DNA from: JALUZX01 sp964561605
Lineage (GTDB): Bacteria > Planctomycetota > UBA1135 > JALUZX01
Direction: 5' to 3'
Length of the DNA stretch: 64,000 nucleotides
Assembly (NCBI GenBank): GCA_964561605.1
Contig: CAZLQD010000036.1
Location: 61,012-125,011 of the forward strand
Shown: in pieces, positions 8,594 through 18,400 of the stretch
Numbering within the stretch: the stretch's first letter is position 1
Layout of the letters: each line of letters opens with the position of its first letter
Notes under the pieces: generated by a model
Seen by the model: only the letters and a program-made list of their open reading frames with translations
What the model was told of the DNA's origin: nothing
Databases searched by the model: none
Position numbers and translations under genes: made by a program

Positions 8594-9919
8594 ATGGCGG
8601 ACGAGAAGAGAGATCGGGGCGGACTCCCGAGAGTCCGGGTCGGTCGCCTGGGCGAGCACCTGGGCGAATCGGTCGAGGTGGCGGGCTGGGTCTACCGGCT
8701 CCGGAGCAAGGGGAAGATCCACTTCCTCCTGGTCCGGGACGGGTCGGGCATCGTCCAGGCCGTCGGGGTGAAGAACCAGCTCGGCGGAGAGCTCTTCGAC
8801 CTGGTGGGTTCCCTCACCCAGGAGACGTCCCTCTACCTCAGGGGCAAGGTCCGGGCCGATTCCCGGGCTCCCGGGGGTGTGGAGATGGACATCCTGGACG
8901 TGGAGGTGGTCCAGAGGAGCTCGGACTACCCCATTACGCCCAAGGAGCACGGCGTGGGTTTCCTGATGGAGCACAGGCACCTCTGGCTCCGTTCCCGGAA
9001 ACAGGCCGCCGTGCTCAGGATCCGGGACGAGGTGATCAAGGCGATCCGGGACTTCTTCTACGAGAGGGATTTCGCCTGCGTCGACTCCCCGATCTTCACG
9101 CCTGCGGCCTGCGAGGGCACGACGACCCTTTTCGAAGTCCAGTATTTCGGCGAAAAGGCCTACCTCACCCAGTCGGGCCAGCTCTACGCCGAGGCCTCGG
9201 CCATGGCCCTTGGCAAGGTCTACTGCTTCGGCCCCACCTTCCGGGCGGAGAAATCCAAGACCCGCCGGCACCTGACGGAGTTCTGGATGGTCGAGCCCGA
9301 AGTGGCCTTCGCCGAGTTGGACGACGTGATGGAACTGGCCGAGGAGATGGTGAGCTACGTCGTGGCCCGGTGCCTGGAGAGGCGCCGGCCCGAGCTGGAG
9401 ACCCTGGAGAGGGACCTCTCCCGGCTGGAGAGGGTGAAGCCGCCCTTTCCCAGGATCACCTACGACGAAGCCGTGGAGATCCTCCGCAGGAAGGGCTTCA
9501 CCGACTTCCCCTGGGGCGAGGATTTCGGAGCCCCCCACGAGACGGCCGTCTCCGAGGAGTTCGACCTTCCCGTCATGGTCCACCGCTACCCGGCCCAGGT
9601 GAAGGCCTTCTACATGAAGCGGGATCCCGAGAGGCCCGACGTGGCCCTCTGCGTGGACATGATCGCCCCCGAGGGATACGGCGAGATCATCGGGGGAAGC
9701 GAGAGGGAGGACGACCTGGAGACCTTGCAGGCCAGGATCCGGGAACACGATCTGCCGGAAGAAGCCTTCCGGTGGTACCTGGACCTCAGGCGCTTCGGTT
9801 CCTGCCCCCACGGCGGTTTCGGCCTGGGGATCGAGCGGACCGTGGCCTGGATCTGCGGCGTGGAACACCTGAGGGAGTGCATCCCCTTCCCCAGGATGCT
9901 CTACAAGATCTATCCCTAG
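8594..9919 (+). CDS. asnS: Asparaginyl-tRNA synthetase
   Basis: This 441-residue class IIb synthetase charges tRNA-Asn with asparagine. An N-terminal OB-fold anticodon-binding domain spans residues ~15-105 (VEVAGWVYRLRSKGKIHFLLVRDG). The catalytic core contains motif 2 (FRAEKSKTRRHLTEFWMVEPE) and motif 3 (GFGLGIERTVAWICGV). The segment GEIIGGSEREDDLE followed by WYLDLRRFG and PHGGFGLG is the AsnRS signature and distinguishes it from AspRS, as does the absence of a bacterial AspRS GAD insertion. Its presence means the organism can make Asn-tRNA directly. It converges on the Kef-like antiporter gene. Confidence 0.95.
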   Translation: MADEKRDRGGLPRVRVGRLGEHLGESVEVAGWVYRLRSKGKIHFLLVRDGSGIVQAVGVKNQLGGELFDLVGSLTQETSLYLRGKVRADSRAPGGVEMDILDVEVVQRSSDYPITPKEHGVGFLMEHRHLWLRSRKQAAVLRIRDEVIKAIRDFFYERDFACVDSPIFTPAACEGTTTLFEVQYFGEKAYLTQSGQLYAEASAMALGKVYCFGPTFRAEKSKTRRHLTEFWMVEPEVAFAELDDVMELAEEMVSYVVARCLERRRPELETLERDLSRLERVKPPFPRITYDEAVEILRRKGFTDFPWGEDFGAPHETAVSEEFDLPVMVHRYPAQVKAFYMKRDPERPDVALCVDMIAPEGYGEIIGGSEREDDLETLQARIREHDLPEEAFRWYLDLRRFGSCPHGGFGLGIERTVAWICGVEHLRECIPFPRMLYKIYP

Positions 9920-9962
9920 GGACGGCGGGAGGATCCCCGGGGGCCGCCGGCGGAGAGGGGCT

Positions 9963-11735
9963 TCAACCCTCCAGGAAGTAATTGAAGGTCTCGGCCTCCT
10001 CGGAGGAGATGATCTCGTGGATCTCCTCGGCCGAGGAAGCCTGGAAGATGGCGTTCCGGATCCGGTCGTTCCCCGCCATGGCCGCCAGGGCTCCCATGAT
10101 CTCCAGGTGGGTGTGGTCCCGGCCTTCGGGGGTGACCACCAGGACCAGGAGGCGCACGGGCAGGCCGTCGGGGGCCCCGTAGTCCACGGGATCCTCGAGC
10201 TTGCCCAGCACGCCCAGGACGGGCCCTTCGCCGGGGATCCTGGCGTGGGGCACGGCCACGCCCAGTCCCAGTCCCGTTGGAAGTTCCTTCTCCCTCTCCT
10301 TCACGGCCTGGAAGAGCTGGCCCGGCGTCAGGTCCACCTTGTGGGTGGAGCAGAAGAACCAGCAGAGTTCCTCCAGGGCCTGCCACTTGTCCCTGGCCCT
10401 CATCCTGCAGAGGATGTATTCCTCCTGGAGAAATTCGATGAGCCGGATCCGGTCCTTCTGGGCCTCCCGGGTCTTTTCCAGGATGAAGCTCGTCACGGGG
10501 CCTCCCACGAGCTCCGTGGCCACCACTGCGGCGAGGATGCTCGTGGTCAGGGCGTCGGAGACACCGGCGTAGAGGGGGTCCTGCTGGAGGATCACCACAA
10601 GGGCGATGGCGATGGCCGCCTGGACCAGGAGCATGCCGCCGATGTATCGGGCCATCTTTTCGGTGGAGCGGTTCAGCTTGGCCCCGATCCAGGCTCCGCC
10701 CCACTTGCCTCCCACGCAGGCAGAGAAGTAGATGAGGGCCGCCGGCCAGGCCTCCCCCGTGCTGGAGAGGTCGAAGTGGGTCCCGGCCAGGACGAAGAAG
10801 CAGGTGAACATGGCGTTCTCCAGGACGTCGAAGAGTCCCAGGAGCTCCTCCTTGAAGGCCGACATGTTGGCCAGGACCAGGCCCAGGACCATGTTGGCCA
10901 GGATGGGGGAGGGGTGGACGTTCCAGCCCCGGGAGGGGAGCCAGGTGTCCAGGTATTCGCACAGGCCGGTGTTCAGGCTCAGGGCCACGAGGAAGGCCGT
11001 GAACATCTTGGCCCTGAGAAGGTTCCGCATGTGGCGGGTGTCCTGTTCCTCGCAACGGATCGCCCGGTTCACCCTGTTGCAATAGGCCACCAGGGCGGCG
11101 CCCAGTCCGGCCCCGGTGACCAGGGAGAGGCCCACGCCCATCCCGGAAGGAAGGAGGGTGGCCGCCAGGGAGCCCTTGCTGGAGAGCATGCTGTTGGAGA
11201 CTGCGTGGAGGATGTCGAATAGGGCGATGGTGGCCAGGTTGTTCATGGCCACCACGGCGATGGTGGTCTTCACCAGGAGACCCTTGGCCCGCTTCTCCTT
11301 GATGATGTGGAGGGGGGTGGCCGGGGAGGTGGAGGTGGAGATGGAGGCCACCAGGAGGTGGACCGGGAGTTTCCACTCCTCCGAAAGGGAAAGGGGATTC
11401 AAGACCTGGAAGAGGAGAAAGACCACGAGGAAGGTGACGGTGGTCTGACCCGCCGAGATGAGGAGGATCCGCCGGCGGGCGTTCTGGAGCCGGCGGAACT
11501 CCAGGTGCCCTCCGATGGTGACGGCCACGAGGCTCAGGGCGAAGATGGACAAGGGCCGGAAGGTCTCCTGGACCTGGGGGGACAGGATGTTCAGGCCGCT
11601 CTCGCCGATGAGGATCCCCACGAGGATCTGGCCCGTCAGGGCGGGAAGGCGGAGTTTCCTTGCAAATTCCCCCCCCAGGGTGCCCAGGACGATGAGGAGT
11701 CCGAAGAACAGCAGGATGGATGTGTCGGGGACCAT
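9963..11735 (-). CDS. Kef/CPA2-type cation:proton antiporter with C-terminal PTS EIIA domain
   Basis: A 590-residue protein. Residues 1-~400 form a CPA2 Na+/H+ exchanger domain with about 12 helices (LTGQILVGILIGESGLN near the start; ISTSTSPATPLHII and GLVLANMSAFKEEL later). Residues ~435-585 form a fructose/mannitol-type PTS EIIA domain with the phosphorylatable His in VAVPHARI (H497). Such fusions are known in several bacteria, where EIIA is thought to regulate ion exchange; no other PTS gene is in this window. An in-frame TAG lies 15 bases upstream of the ATG, which fixes the start, and no good ribosome-binding site is visible. It is followed on the opposite strand by asnS. Confidence 0.88.
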   Translation of the reverse strand: MVPDTSILLFFGLLIVLGTLGGEFARKLRLPALTGQILVGILIGESGLNILSPQVQETFRPLSIFALSLVAVTIGGHLEFRRLQNARRRILLISAGQTTVTFLVVFLLFQVLNPLSLSEEWKLPVHLLVASISTSTSPATPLHIIKEKRAKGLLVKTTIAVVAMNNLATIALFDILHAVSNSMLSSKGSLAATLLPSGMGVGLSLVTGAGLGAALVAYCNRVNRAIRCEEQDTRHMRNLLRAKMFTAFLVALSLNTGLCEYLDTWLPSRGWNVHPSPILANMVLGLVLANMSAFKEELLGLFDVLENAMFTCFFVLAGTHFDLSSTGEAWPAALIYFSACVGGKWGGAWIGAKLNRSTEKMARYIGGMLLVQAAIAIALVVILQQDPLYAGVSDALTTSILAAVVATELVGGPVTSFILEKTREAQKDRIRLIEFLQEEYILCRMRARDKWQALEELCWFFCSTHKVDLTPGQLFQAVKEREKELPTGLGLGVAVPHARIPGEGPVLGVLGKLEDPVDYGAPDGLPVRLLVLVVTPEGRDHTHLEIMGALAAMAGNDRIRNAIFQASSAEEIHEIISSEEAETFNYFLEG

Positions 11736-11817
11736 GGCCGGGGGATTCTAACCGGCGACAGAACCTCCTTCCCACAAAGGAAACGTCCTTCCCGGCGAAG
11801 GACCCGGCAAGGGATCC

Positions 11818-13698
11818 CTACTGGACGGTGAAAGTCGTCGTATAACGGGCCGAGCCCTTGGGCGTGGCGGCAAAGATGTGGAACTTGTAGGTTCCCCTGG
11901 GAAGGAGGGCCGGCGCCTTGAGGGAGAAGAGGATGGTCTCCTCCCGGGGGCCGAGGGCGATCTCCCCCGAGGAGGAGAGGACCGGCCCGGTCACGTCGAA
12001 ACGGTAGCCTCCTCCTTCGATCTCGATCTTGAAGGAGTTGAGGGACCGCAGGTCCGGGAGGGCCGATACGGCGAAACGGACCGTCAGGGGTTTGCCGTAG
12101 GAGACCTGCGCCGGGTAGGGGGCGGAGCGGACCTCCACGGCCTGGAAGGGCCTGGGGCAGAGGGCCAGGAGGGGGGTGGCCGAAGTGAGGCCCGCCGGGT
12201 CCTTGGCGGTCACCTTGAAGTAGAAGCCCGGATGGTCGGGAAGGCCCCCCAGGGTGACGGCCCGGCGGCCCTTGTAGGCCTTGCCGGAGGGGATCCTGGA
12301 TCCCAGGGCGGGGGTGGGACCGTACTCCACCTGGAAGAGGCAGAGATCGGGGTCGGACGGCCTTCGGGGCACGGCCAGGTCGAGGACCGCCGAGGTGCCC
12401 TTCCGGCCTTCCACCTTCACGATCGGCTTGCCGGGAGGGGTCCTGTCGGGGGTTCTCTTGGATCCTTTGCGGAATGGGGCATAGAGAGGATCGCCCATGT
12501 GGACGGCCATCCAGAAGAGGGCCGGGTCGGAGACCATGGCCGCCTCGGCCCAGGTGAATCCCTGGGTCACGTAGTAGAGGAGCACCTCCGGCCTCGGGTG
12601 GCCCGAGAGATAGGGCTCTCCCACCACGCCGCTTCCCGCCGTGAGCCCCCTGGCCAGGGCGGAGCCCAGGAAAGTCCCCGGGGCGGCCCTTTCGAAGCCG
12701 CGGATGGAGTTGCTGTTCAGGTCGCAGGCGATCGACCCGGGGAGCCACTCCCAGACGTCGTGATACTGGTTGTAGTTGTACCACCCGCCGTAGAGGAGGG
12801 CCCTGGGCGCGGTGAGGGCCGGGGACCCGTTCCGCCAGCGGGCGCCCTGCTCGCCGATCTCCTTTCCGCCGGCTTCCCAGTAGACGGGGAGGCCCACGAG
12901 TGGGGGAAAGAATTTGCCGAAGGCCATGCACTGGTCGGCCGACTTGTAGGAGGAGTATCCGAATGGATAATTTTGTTTCAGGAAGGTGTCGGAGAAGTAT
13001 CCGAACCTGGTGTCCACGTAGGCCCTTCCCCAGAGGTATCCCTGTCCCTGTCCCCAGTGCTTCTCGGCGTAGAGGGCGCCGTCCACCAGGTCCTTGGCGG
13101 CCTCGGCGTCGGTCCCGTCGATCCTGGCGGTCAGGTAGAGGTCCTTCCCCGCGTAGGAGAAGTTCTTGTGGGTGAAGCGGCCCCGGTCGGGCTGGACGGA
13201 GGGGGAGTACTCCAGGTAGGGGTTGGAGGCCCACCAGGAGGGAAGGGGCCAGTGGGTCCTGTCTCCCAGGGCGGAAGGGACGGTCATGAGGCTGTCCACC
13301 GCCCTGAGGCGCCTGCTGGACAGGGGGGTGTAGATGTAATATGGCACACCGTAACAAAAGAGGAGGGTGTCGATCTTCCCGGGGCCCAGGGTCTGGAGGG
13401 CCTTCTTCACCGGAGTGACCAGCTTGTCGTGGAATTCGGCCCAGCCCTTCGTGCCGGACCAGTAGCGCCTGGTCCCGGTGAGGGGGAGGCCGAGGAGGTT
13501 CTTGGACGGCACTCCCCGGGCCTTGGCGTAGTAGAGGGCCACCTCCTTGGAATCCCCCAGGCCGTCTCCGTCGGCGTCGGGCCAGCCACGGGAGTAGATC
13601 ACCAGGACGCGGGTGGGGTCGTCGGGGGTGACGGTCTGGGCGGGCAGGAGTCGGGGGAGGAGGAGGATGGAAAGGAAGGGGAGAAGACAAAGGCGCAT
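11818..13698 (-). CDS. Exported TIGR03790-family protein
   Basis: A 626-residue protein with a cleavable signal peptide (LLPFLSILLLPRLLPAQ). Residues ~28-400 match the TIGR03790 pattern: VLVIYSRGWPDADG, ALYYAKARGVPSKNLLGL, DTLLFCYGVPYYI, LYLTARIDG, and ending with MAVHMGDPLYAPF. The family is found mainly in planctomycetes, acidobacteria, verrucomicrobia and deltaproteobacteria and has no known function. The C-terminal ~200 residues look like two beta-sandwich domains, perhaps fibronectin type III-like (VKVEGRKGTSAVLDLAV...FKVTAKDPAGLTS), and end in an Ig-like strand set. It is probably secreted or surface-exposed. The next gene on the strand, 37 bases upstream, encodes a HEAT lipoprotein. 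Confidence 0.78.
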   Translation of the reverse strand: MRLCLLPFLSILLLPRLLPAQTVTPDDPTRVLVIYSRGWPDADGDGLGDSKEVALYYAKARGVPSKNLLGLPLTGTRRYWSGTKGWAEFHDKLVTPVKKALQTLGPGKIDTLLFCYGVPYYIYTPLSSRRLRAVDSLMTVPSALGDRTHWPLPSWWASNPYLEYSPSVQPDRGRFTHKNFSYAGKDLYLTARIDGTDAEAAKDLVDGALYAEKHWGQGQGYLWGRAYVDTRFGYFSDTFLKQNYPFGYSSYKSADQCMAFGKFFPPLVGLPVYWEAGGKEIGEQGARWRNGSPALTAPRALLYGGWYNYNQYHDVWEWLPGSIACDLNSNSIRGFERAAPGTFLGSALARGLTAGSGVVGEPYLSGHPRPEVLLYYVTQGFTWAEAAMVSDPALFWMAVHMGDPLYAPFRKGSKRTPDRTPPGKPIVKVEGRKGTSAVLDLAVPRRPSDPDLCLFQVEYGPTPALGSRIPSGKAYKGRRAVTLGGLPDHPGFYFKVTAKDPAGLTSATPLLALCPRPFQAVEVRSAPYPAQVSYGKPLTVRFAVSALPDLRSLNSFKIEIEGGGYRFDVTGPVLSSSGEIALGPREETILFSLKAPALLPRGTYKFHIFAATPKGSARYTTTFTVQ

Positions 13699-13735
13699 GG
13701 ATGCCTCCAGGAAGGTGCCGGGAAAGGAATCCTCC

Positions 13736-14698
13736 TTATTCTACCCCTTTTCCCTCCTCCAGGATCCGCCGGGTTTCCCTGATCCAGGCCCGGGCCCGGG
13801 TCCTCTCCCCGGGCGAGAGGTTCGGGAGGGCCTTCTCCAGGCGGGCCAGGGCGCTCCGGAGAGCTTGGAGGGCCTTGGGTGAGGTCCGGGAGAGGACCTT
13901 CGCCTTCTCCTCCTTCCACCAGGCCTCCCATTTTTGCGCCCCCTTCCGCAGGTCCTTCCAGCCCTGTTCGGGCTCCAGGCCGAAGCGTTTCCCCGAGAGG
14001 CGCCGGAGTGCCCTGAGACCGATCTCCTTCTCCAGGGCCCACCGTTCTTTTTCGGGGAGGTGGAAAGCCTTCGCAAGAGGACCGTTGCCGGGGCACCCCG
14101 CCTGGAGGAGCCCCAGGAGGAAGGGCACCCCCCAGGGGGCGCCGAGTTCCAGGAGGGAGGAGGCCGCGGCGGCCCGGACCAGGGGAGCGCTCCTGGTGGG
14201 GGCGGGAAGGACCTCCAGGAGCAACCTGGGTGCAGCCTGGGAACAGCCCAGGTCTCCCAGGGCGAAGGCCCCGGCGGCGGCCACTTCCGGGTCCGGGTCG
14301 CCCAGGGCCCGGCAGAGGGGGAGGAGGGACCTTTGGTCCAGGCACCCCAGGAGGGTGGCGGCGGCCATCTTCACCTGGGGAGTGCCTTCCTGGAGGAGAA
14401 GAACCAGGGCCGGGCCTCCTTCCCTACCCAGGGCCCGGAGGGCCTTCCAGGCCTCCATGGCCTTGGAGGAGGCCGGGTCCGTTCCGGCCAGGAGGGTCCG
14501 GGCCGGGGCGGGGGGAGTGCCCGAGGGGAGGGAGAAGACCGGGAGGCCTGGAGGGAGGAGGAGGTCTTCCAGGGTGGAGGGAGATGCCTGGGAAGGGGGA
14601 TGTGCCTGGGGCTTGGGGGCTGCGCAGGAACCCAGGCCGAGGATTCCTGAAAGGAAGAAAAGGGAAAGGGCGGATCCTCTCGGGGAGTACGAAAACAT
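13736..14698 (-). CDS. HEAT-repeat lipoprotein
   Basis: This 320-residue protein has a lipoprotein signal ending in GLGSC, with lipidated Cys at C25. After a Pro-rich tether come HEAT-like helical repeats from residue ~70 to ~190, with recurring patterns such as GTPQVKMAAATLLGCLD, GDPDPEVAAAGAFALGDLG and APLVRAAAASSLLELG. The C-terminal third is Lys/Arg/Trp-rich and helical. It is likely a scaffold on the periplasmic face of a membrane. I found no catalytic motif. It lies between the TIGR03790 gene and the small PEP-CTERM gene on the same strand, and all three are exported. Confidence 0.75.
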   Translation of the reverse strand: MFSYSPRGSALSLFFLSGILGLGSCAAPKPQAHPPSQASPSTLEDLLLPPGLPVFSLPSGTPPAPARTLLAGTDPASSKAMEAWKALRALGREGGPALVLLLQEGTPQVKMAAATLLGCLDQRSLLPLCRALGDPDPEVAAAGAFALGDLGCSQAAPRLLLEVLPAPTRSAPLVRAAAASSLLELGAPWGVPFLLGLLQAGCPGNGPLAKAFHLPEKERWALEKEIGLRALRRLSGKRFGLEPEQGWKDLRKGAQKWEAWWKEEKAKVLSRTSPKALQALRSALARLEKALPNLSPGERTRARAWIRETRRILEEGKGVE

Positions 14699-14781
14699 CG
14701 GTCTCTCCTCTCACCAGGGGAAAGACCGATGGTAACGCCCCGGGCCTCCGGGTGCCCAGGGGCGGAGAAGGAAAGGCCTGG

Positions 14782-15156
14782 TTACTTCTTCCTCTTCCTC
14801 GTGGCCGCCCCGGCAGCCGCAAGGCCGAGGCCCACCAGGAGGAGGGTCGTGGGCTCCGGAACGGGGGTCTCTTTGCCCGGACCCGTTCCTACGGATCCGG
14901 AGGGGCCCGTTCCGCCGTCCCCTTTGGGCTTGGGCGGGACCAGGGCGGCGGGGGGCTGCTCCTGGGAGACCAGGTCCTTGCCACCCGGGCCGGGGCCCAG
15001 TTTGGGCCTGTTGAAACTGGAGTCGTCGGGAGGGGACTGCTGGGGGGAAGAGGCCGTAACCTGGGAAGAGCCTCCACCTTTGGAGCATCCTCCGGCGAAG
15101 GGGAGTGCCGCCAGAGCCAAGATCCCCAATCCCAAGGCGATTCCTTTCATCTCCAT
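14782..15156 (-). CDS. Small lipoprotein with PEP-CTERM sorting signal
   Basis: A 124-residue exported protein made almost entirely of sorting signals and low-complexity linker. The N-terminal signal ends in FAGGC, with a lipobox-like Cys at C24. The centre is Gly/Pro/Ser-rich with no folded domain. The last 27 residues show a PEP-CTERM anchor: VPEPTTLLLVGLGL, a short hydrophobic helix, then RKRKK. PEP-CTERM proteins are processed by exosortase (EpsH/XrtA) in bacteria that make exopolysaccharide; no exosortase is in this window. Having both signals is unusual. The ATG has AAAGGTGGT immediately upstream. It may be a cell-surface spacer or matrix protein. Confidence 0.75.
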   Translation of the reverse strand: MEMKGIALGLGILALAALPFAGGCSKGGGSSQVTASSPQQSPPDDSSFNRPKLGPGPGGKDLVSQEQPPAALVPPKPKGDGGTGPSGSVGTGPGKETPVPEPTTLLLVGLGLAAAGAATRKRKK

Positions 15157-15189
15157 ACCACCTTTCTGCGTCGAACCCCGCCTGCTTCT

Positions 15190-15216
15190 TTTCTAGAAAA
15201 AAGCCGTTTGTCTCAA
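15190..15216 (-). promoter_or_regulatory. Possible promoter of the PEP-CTERM lipoprotein gene
   Basis: The region upstream of the PEP-CTERM gene is distinctly AT-richer than its surroundings. On the minus strand, TTGAGA (15216-15211) is followed after 15 bases by TAGAAA (15195-15190), a weak sigma-70-like pair about 35 bases before the start codon. The spacer is short, so this is tentative. The rest of the 273-base gap (15157-15429) shows no gene. Confidence 0.3.
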
Positions 15217-15429
15217 AAAGTAACAGGAAAAGGTCCGCTTGTTTCTCCTTCTTGTCTTCGGAGCAAGAGGTCTTCGTGTCTTGCAAGAGTAGCCCCTGAA
15301 ATCGCATGGGGTTGGCGGAGGCGGCCGGAGAAAGGAGGGAAAAAATTTCTCTTTGTTCTTCCCTGGAACAAAAGTGCTTCATTGGGAACCGCTCCCGCCT
15401 GGGGAGGAGGGCCCGGGAACACCGAGGGC

Positions 15430-18400
15430 TCAGGGGTTGCCGGGAAGGCGGCCCGGAAATCCCAGGAGGAGGCGGGACTGGGTGGGGAGGACAAGGATCC
15501 GGGCGTCACCCGCCGGAGGTGCGGCGATGGGGCGGCCGTCCCGGTAGCTCCAGAGGACCTGCCACTCCTCGGGGTCCAGGCAGAGCAGGGTCCCGTCGTC
15601 CAGGCCCAGGTAGACCTTTCCCTCCAGGAAGGCCCCCGGCGAGGAGGGTGCGGCCTTGAGGGGGATCTCCCGGAGGACCTTTCCCCCCTGCCTTTTCAGG
15701 AGGACCACTCGTTTCGCCTGGGGGAGGGCCAGGACCCGGTCTCCCAGGAAGAGGGGGGGAAGGCTCAAGGGAGCGGTGAGCCGGGTCTTCCAGGAGGGTG
15801 AACCCTTGGGGGTGAAAGCCAGGATGGACCCGTCCAGGCAGGCCACCACGACCTGGGTCTTGTCCGCTGCAGGAGCTCCTACACACAGGTCGGGAAGGAC
15901 CCGCGTCCAGAGGGGGCTTCCCGTCCCGGCGTCCCTGGCGGAAAGGAGGCCCGGCCGGATTCCGAAGTAGACCTTCCGTCCCGAGAGGACGGGAGGGCTC
16001 GAGAGGGCACCTTTCAAGTCCCGGCTCCAGAGAAGGCGCCCTTCTCCCGGATCCAGGCAGAGAAGGCGTGGGGGCCTTCCCGTGAAGACCAGGACCCCTG
16101 AAGGGCCCGCAAGGGCCGGGCCGGCGCCGCTGGGGGCGACCTTCTTCTTCCAGAGGAGTCTGCCTTCCTTCAAGGAGAGGCAGCGGACCGTCCCCTCGGC
16201 GGAGACCAGGAAGACCTTCCCCCTTCGGACCATGGGCCGGAAGATCTTCCCCGAGAAATCTCCCGTGCGGAAGACCCACTTCTCCTTGCCCCTTTCCGGG
16301 TCGAGGCAGGTGAGGATCCCCGCCCGATCCGCCACGAGGTAATCCTTCCCGGCCAGGAGGGCGGGCTGGTCCACCGGTCCGGGGAGGGGGGCGGCCCAGG
16401 CCCTCCTGCGGGGAAGCCAGGCCAGGAGCCTTCCCCGGCCCGTCCCCTTGAAGTGGAGGCTCACCGGGTCGAATCCTTCTTTCCTGAAGACCACCTGGTG
16501 ACTTCCCTGTGGATGGAATTCCAGGGGTAGGGGTGTCTTCCCTGCGGCCCGGCCGTCGAAGAAGATCCGGGCTCCCGGGGGAACGGACTCCACCTTGAGG
16601 GGCAGGCGGACCATCCTTTCGAAGGGAGCCCTGGGCTCCATCCTCTTGAGAGCCTTGTACACCGCCAGGGCCCGGGGGAAGTCCTGCTTTTTTGCCAGGG
16701 CTTCGAGCTCCTCCATCTTGTCCAGGACGGCCCGGAACTTCCTGGCCCGGCTCACCACGTAGGCCCGGAGCTCGTTGTCCTTCCGGTAGAGTCGGGCCAC
16801 TTCGGAGTAGAGCTTCCAGGCCTTCCGGAAGTCCCATTTCCGCTCGGCCGCCCTGGCCCCTTTGATGAGGGGGTCCAGTTTCTTCGCCAGTCTTTCCTCG
16901 GCCAGGTCCTTCTCCAGGCGGGCCTCGAGGCGGGAAGCCTTCTCCCGTCCTTTCAGGATCCGGTTCAGGGGTTTTTCGATGGTCTCCTTGGGACAGGTCT
17001 TCTGGAAGACCTCGAAGGGCCAATGGGCCAGGATTTCCTTGATCCGGAGAAGAACCTCTTTCCTGGAGGGATCGGTGACCTTCCTCAGGATCTCCAGGGC
17101 GGCCTTCCTCTCCTTCAGGGTCGTGGCGTTGTCCGAGGCCTTGGCGAGGGCTCTCTCCATGGCGTCGGCCATCTCCTGGAGGTCTTCCGCAATGGAGGGA
17201 AGGCGCACGTTCCCCAGGATCCCCAGGAACTTCTTGTGGCCCCTGATCCTGGGAAGGAGCTCCTTGTAGAGCAGGAGGGCCTCGTCCAGCCTACCCTCCT
17301 CCTGGAACCTCGAGGCCTCCTCCAGTACGGCCCGGATCTTGGCCTCCTTCGCCTCCCTGGCCTTTCGGCGGATCTCCTCCCGGGCCGCCTCGATCTTCCG
17401 CTTGACCCGGGCCGCCCGAAGGGCCACGGGGGAATCGGGGAGTTCCTCCAGGATCTTTCCGGCCAGGGCCAGGGCCCGGTCGGATTCTCCTTGGGAGACG
17501 AGCCGGGAGAGCTCTTTCTCCAGGGTCGCCTCTCTGTGCCTCCTCAGGACCACCTTTCCTGTGAAGAAGAGGGCCAGGCCCAGGGTCAGGGCGATCCCGG
17601 AGCCCACCAGGAGGGCCTTGCGTTTGTCCGTCTTCTTTCGCTTGAGTTCCCGGAGTTCCCGCTGGGCCTCTTTCTTCCGGGGGTTGAGCTTGGTCAGGTG
17701 CTCCAGGACGGTGACGAGCTGCTGGGTCTTTCCTTCCTCCCTGAAGATACGGGCCATCGTTTCCAGGGCTTCTTCGGCCCTCTCGGGATCGCCGGCCCGC
17801 TGGTGGACCCTGGCCACCCGCGCCAGGACTCCCGGATCCTCGGGGCGGATCCTGGAGAGTTCCTCCACCTCCTCCAGGGCCCGCTGGTTCATCTCCTTCT
17901 CGAAGAAGAGGTCGCAGAGCTCCTGGGTGAGGCGGAGGTATTCCTCCTGGTCCTCCCGGGGGTCGAGGAAGGACCTCAGGTCCACCCGGGCCTGGAGGTT
18001 CTTGGGATCCAGCTCCACCGCCTCGGCCAGGAGCTCCCTGGCGATCCCCGGAGCCTTCTCCCGGAGGTTGCGGGCCGCCTCCACGAGGACCTCGGCGGCC
18101 GATTTCATGTCGTGTATCGTCTTGAAGGCCCTGGCCACGAGGCGGGCGTCTTCGGGGGAGGTGATCTCCCTCTCCTCCTTGATGACCGCCAGGGTGCGGA
18201 CGGCCTCTTTGATGTGGCCGTTGCGGACCATCCGGTCCACCAGGCGGTTCAACTCCTGGAGGGTGGCCTTCCTGACGATTCCCTGGTCCACGCAGAAGGC
18301 TATGGCCTTGGCGCATTCGAAGAGGGGGACCAGGGTGGCCCGTGCGACGTCCCGGACCGACCGGGTCCCGTCGAGGAAGGGCAGGACCTTGGCGACGTTC

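Noticed and set aside
7964..9868. Minus-strand extension of the NhaC frame across asnS
   Set aside because: The region upstream of ATG 7963 is the antisense of asnS and of the coiled-coil gene; the antiporter starts with a good ribosome-binding site at 7963.
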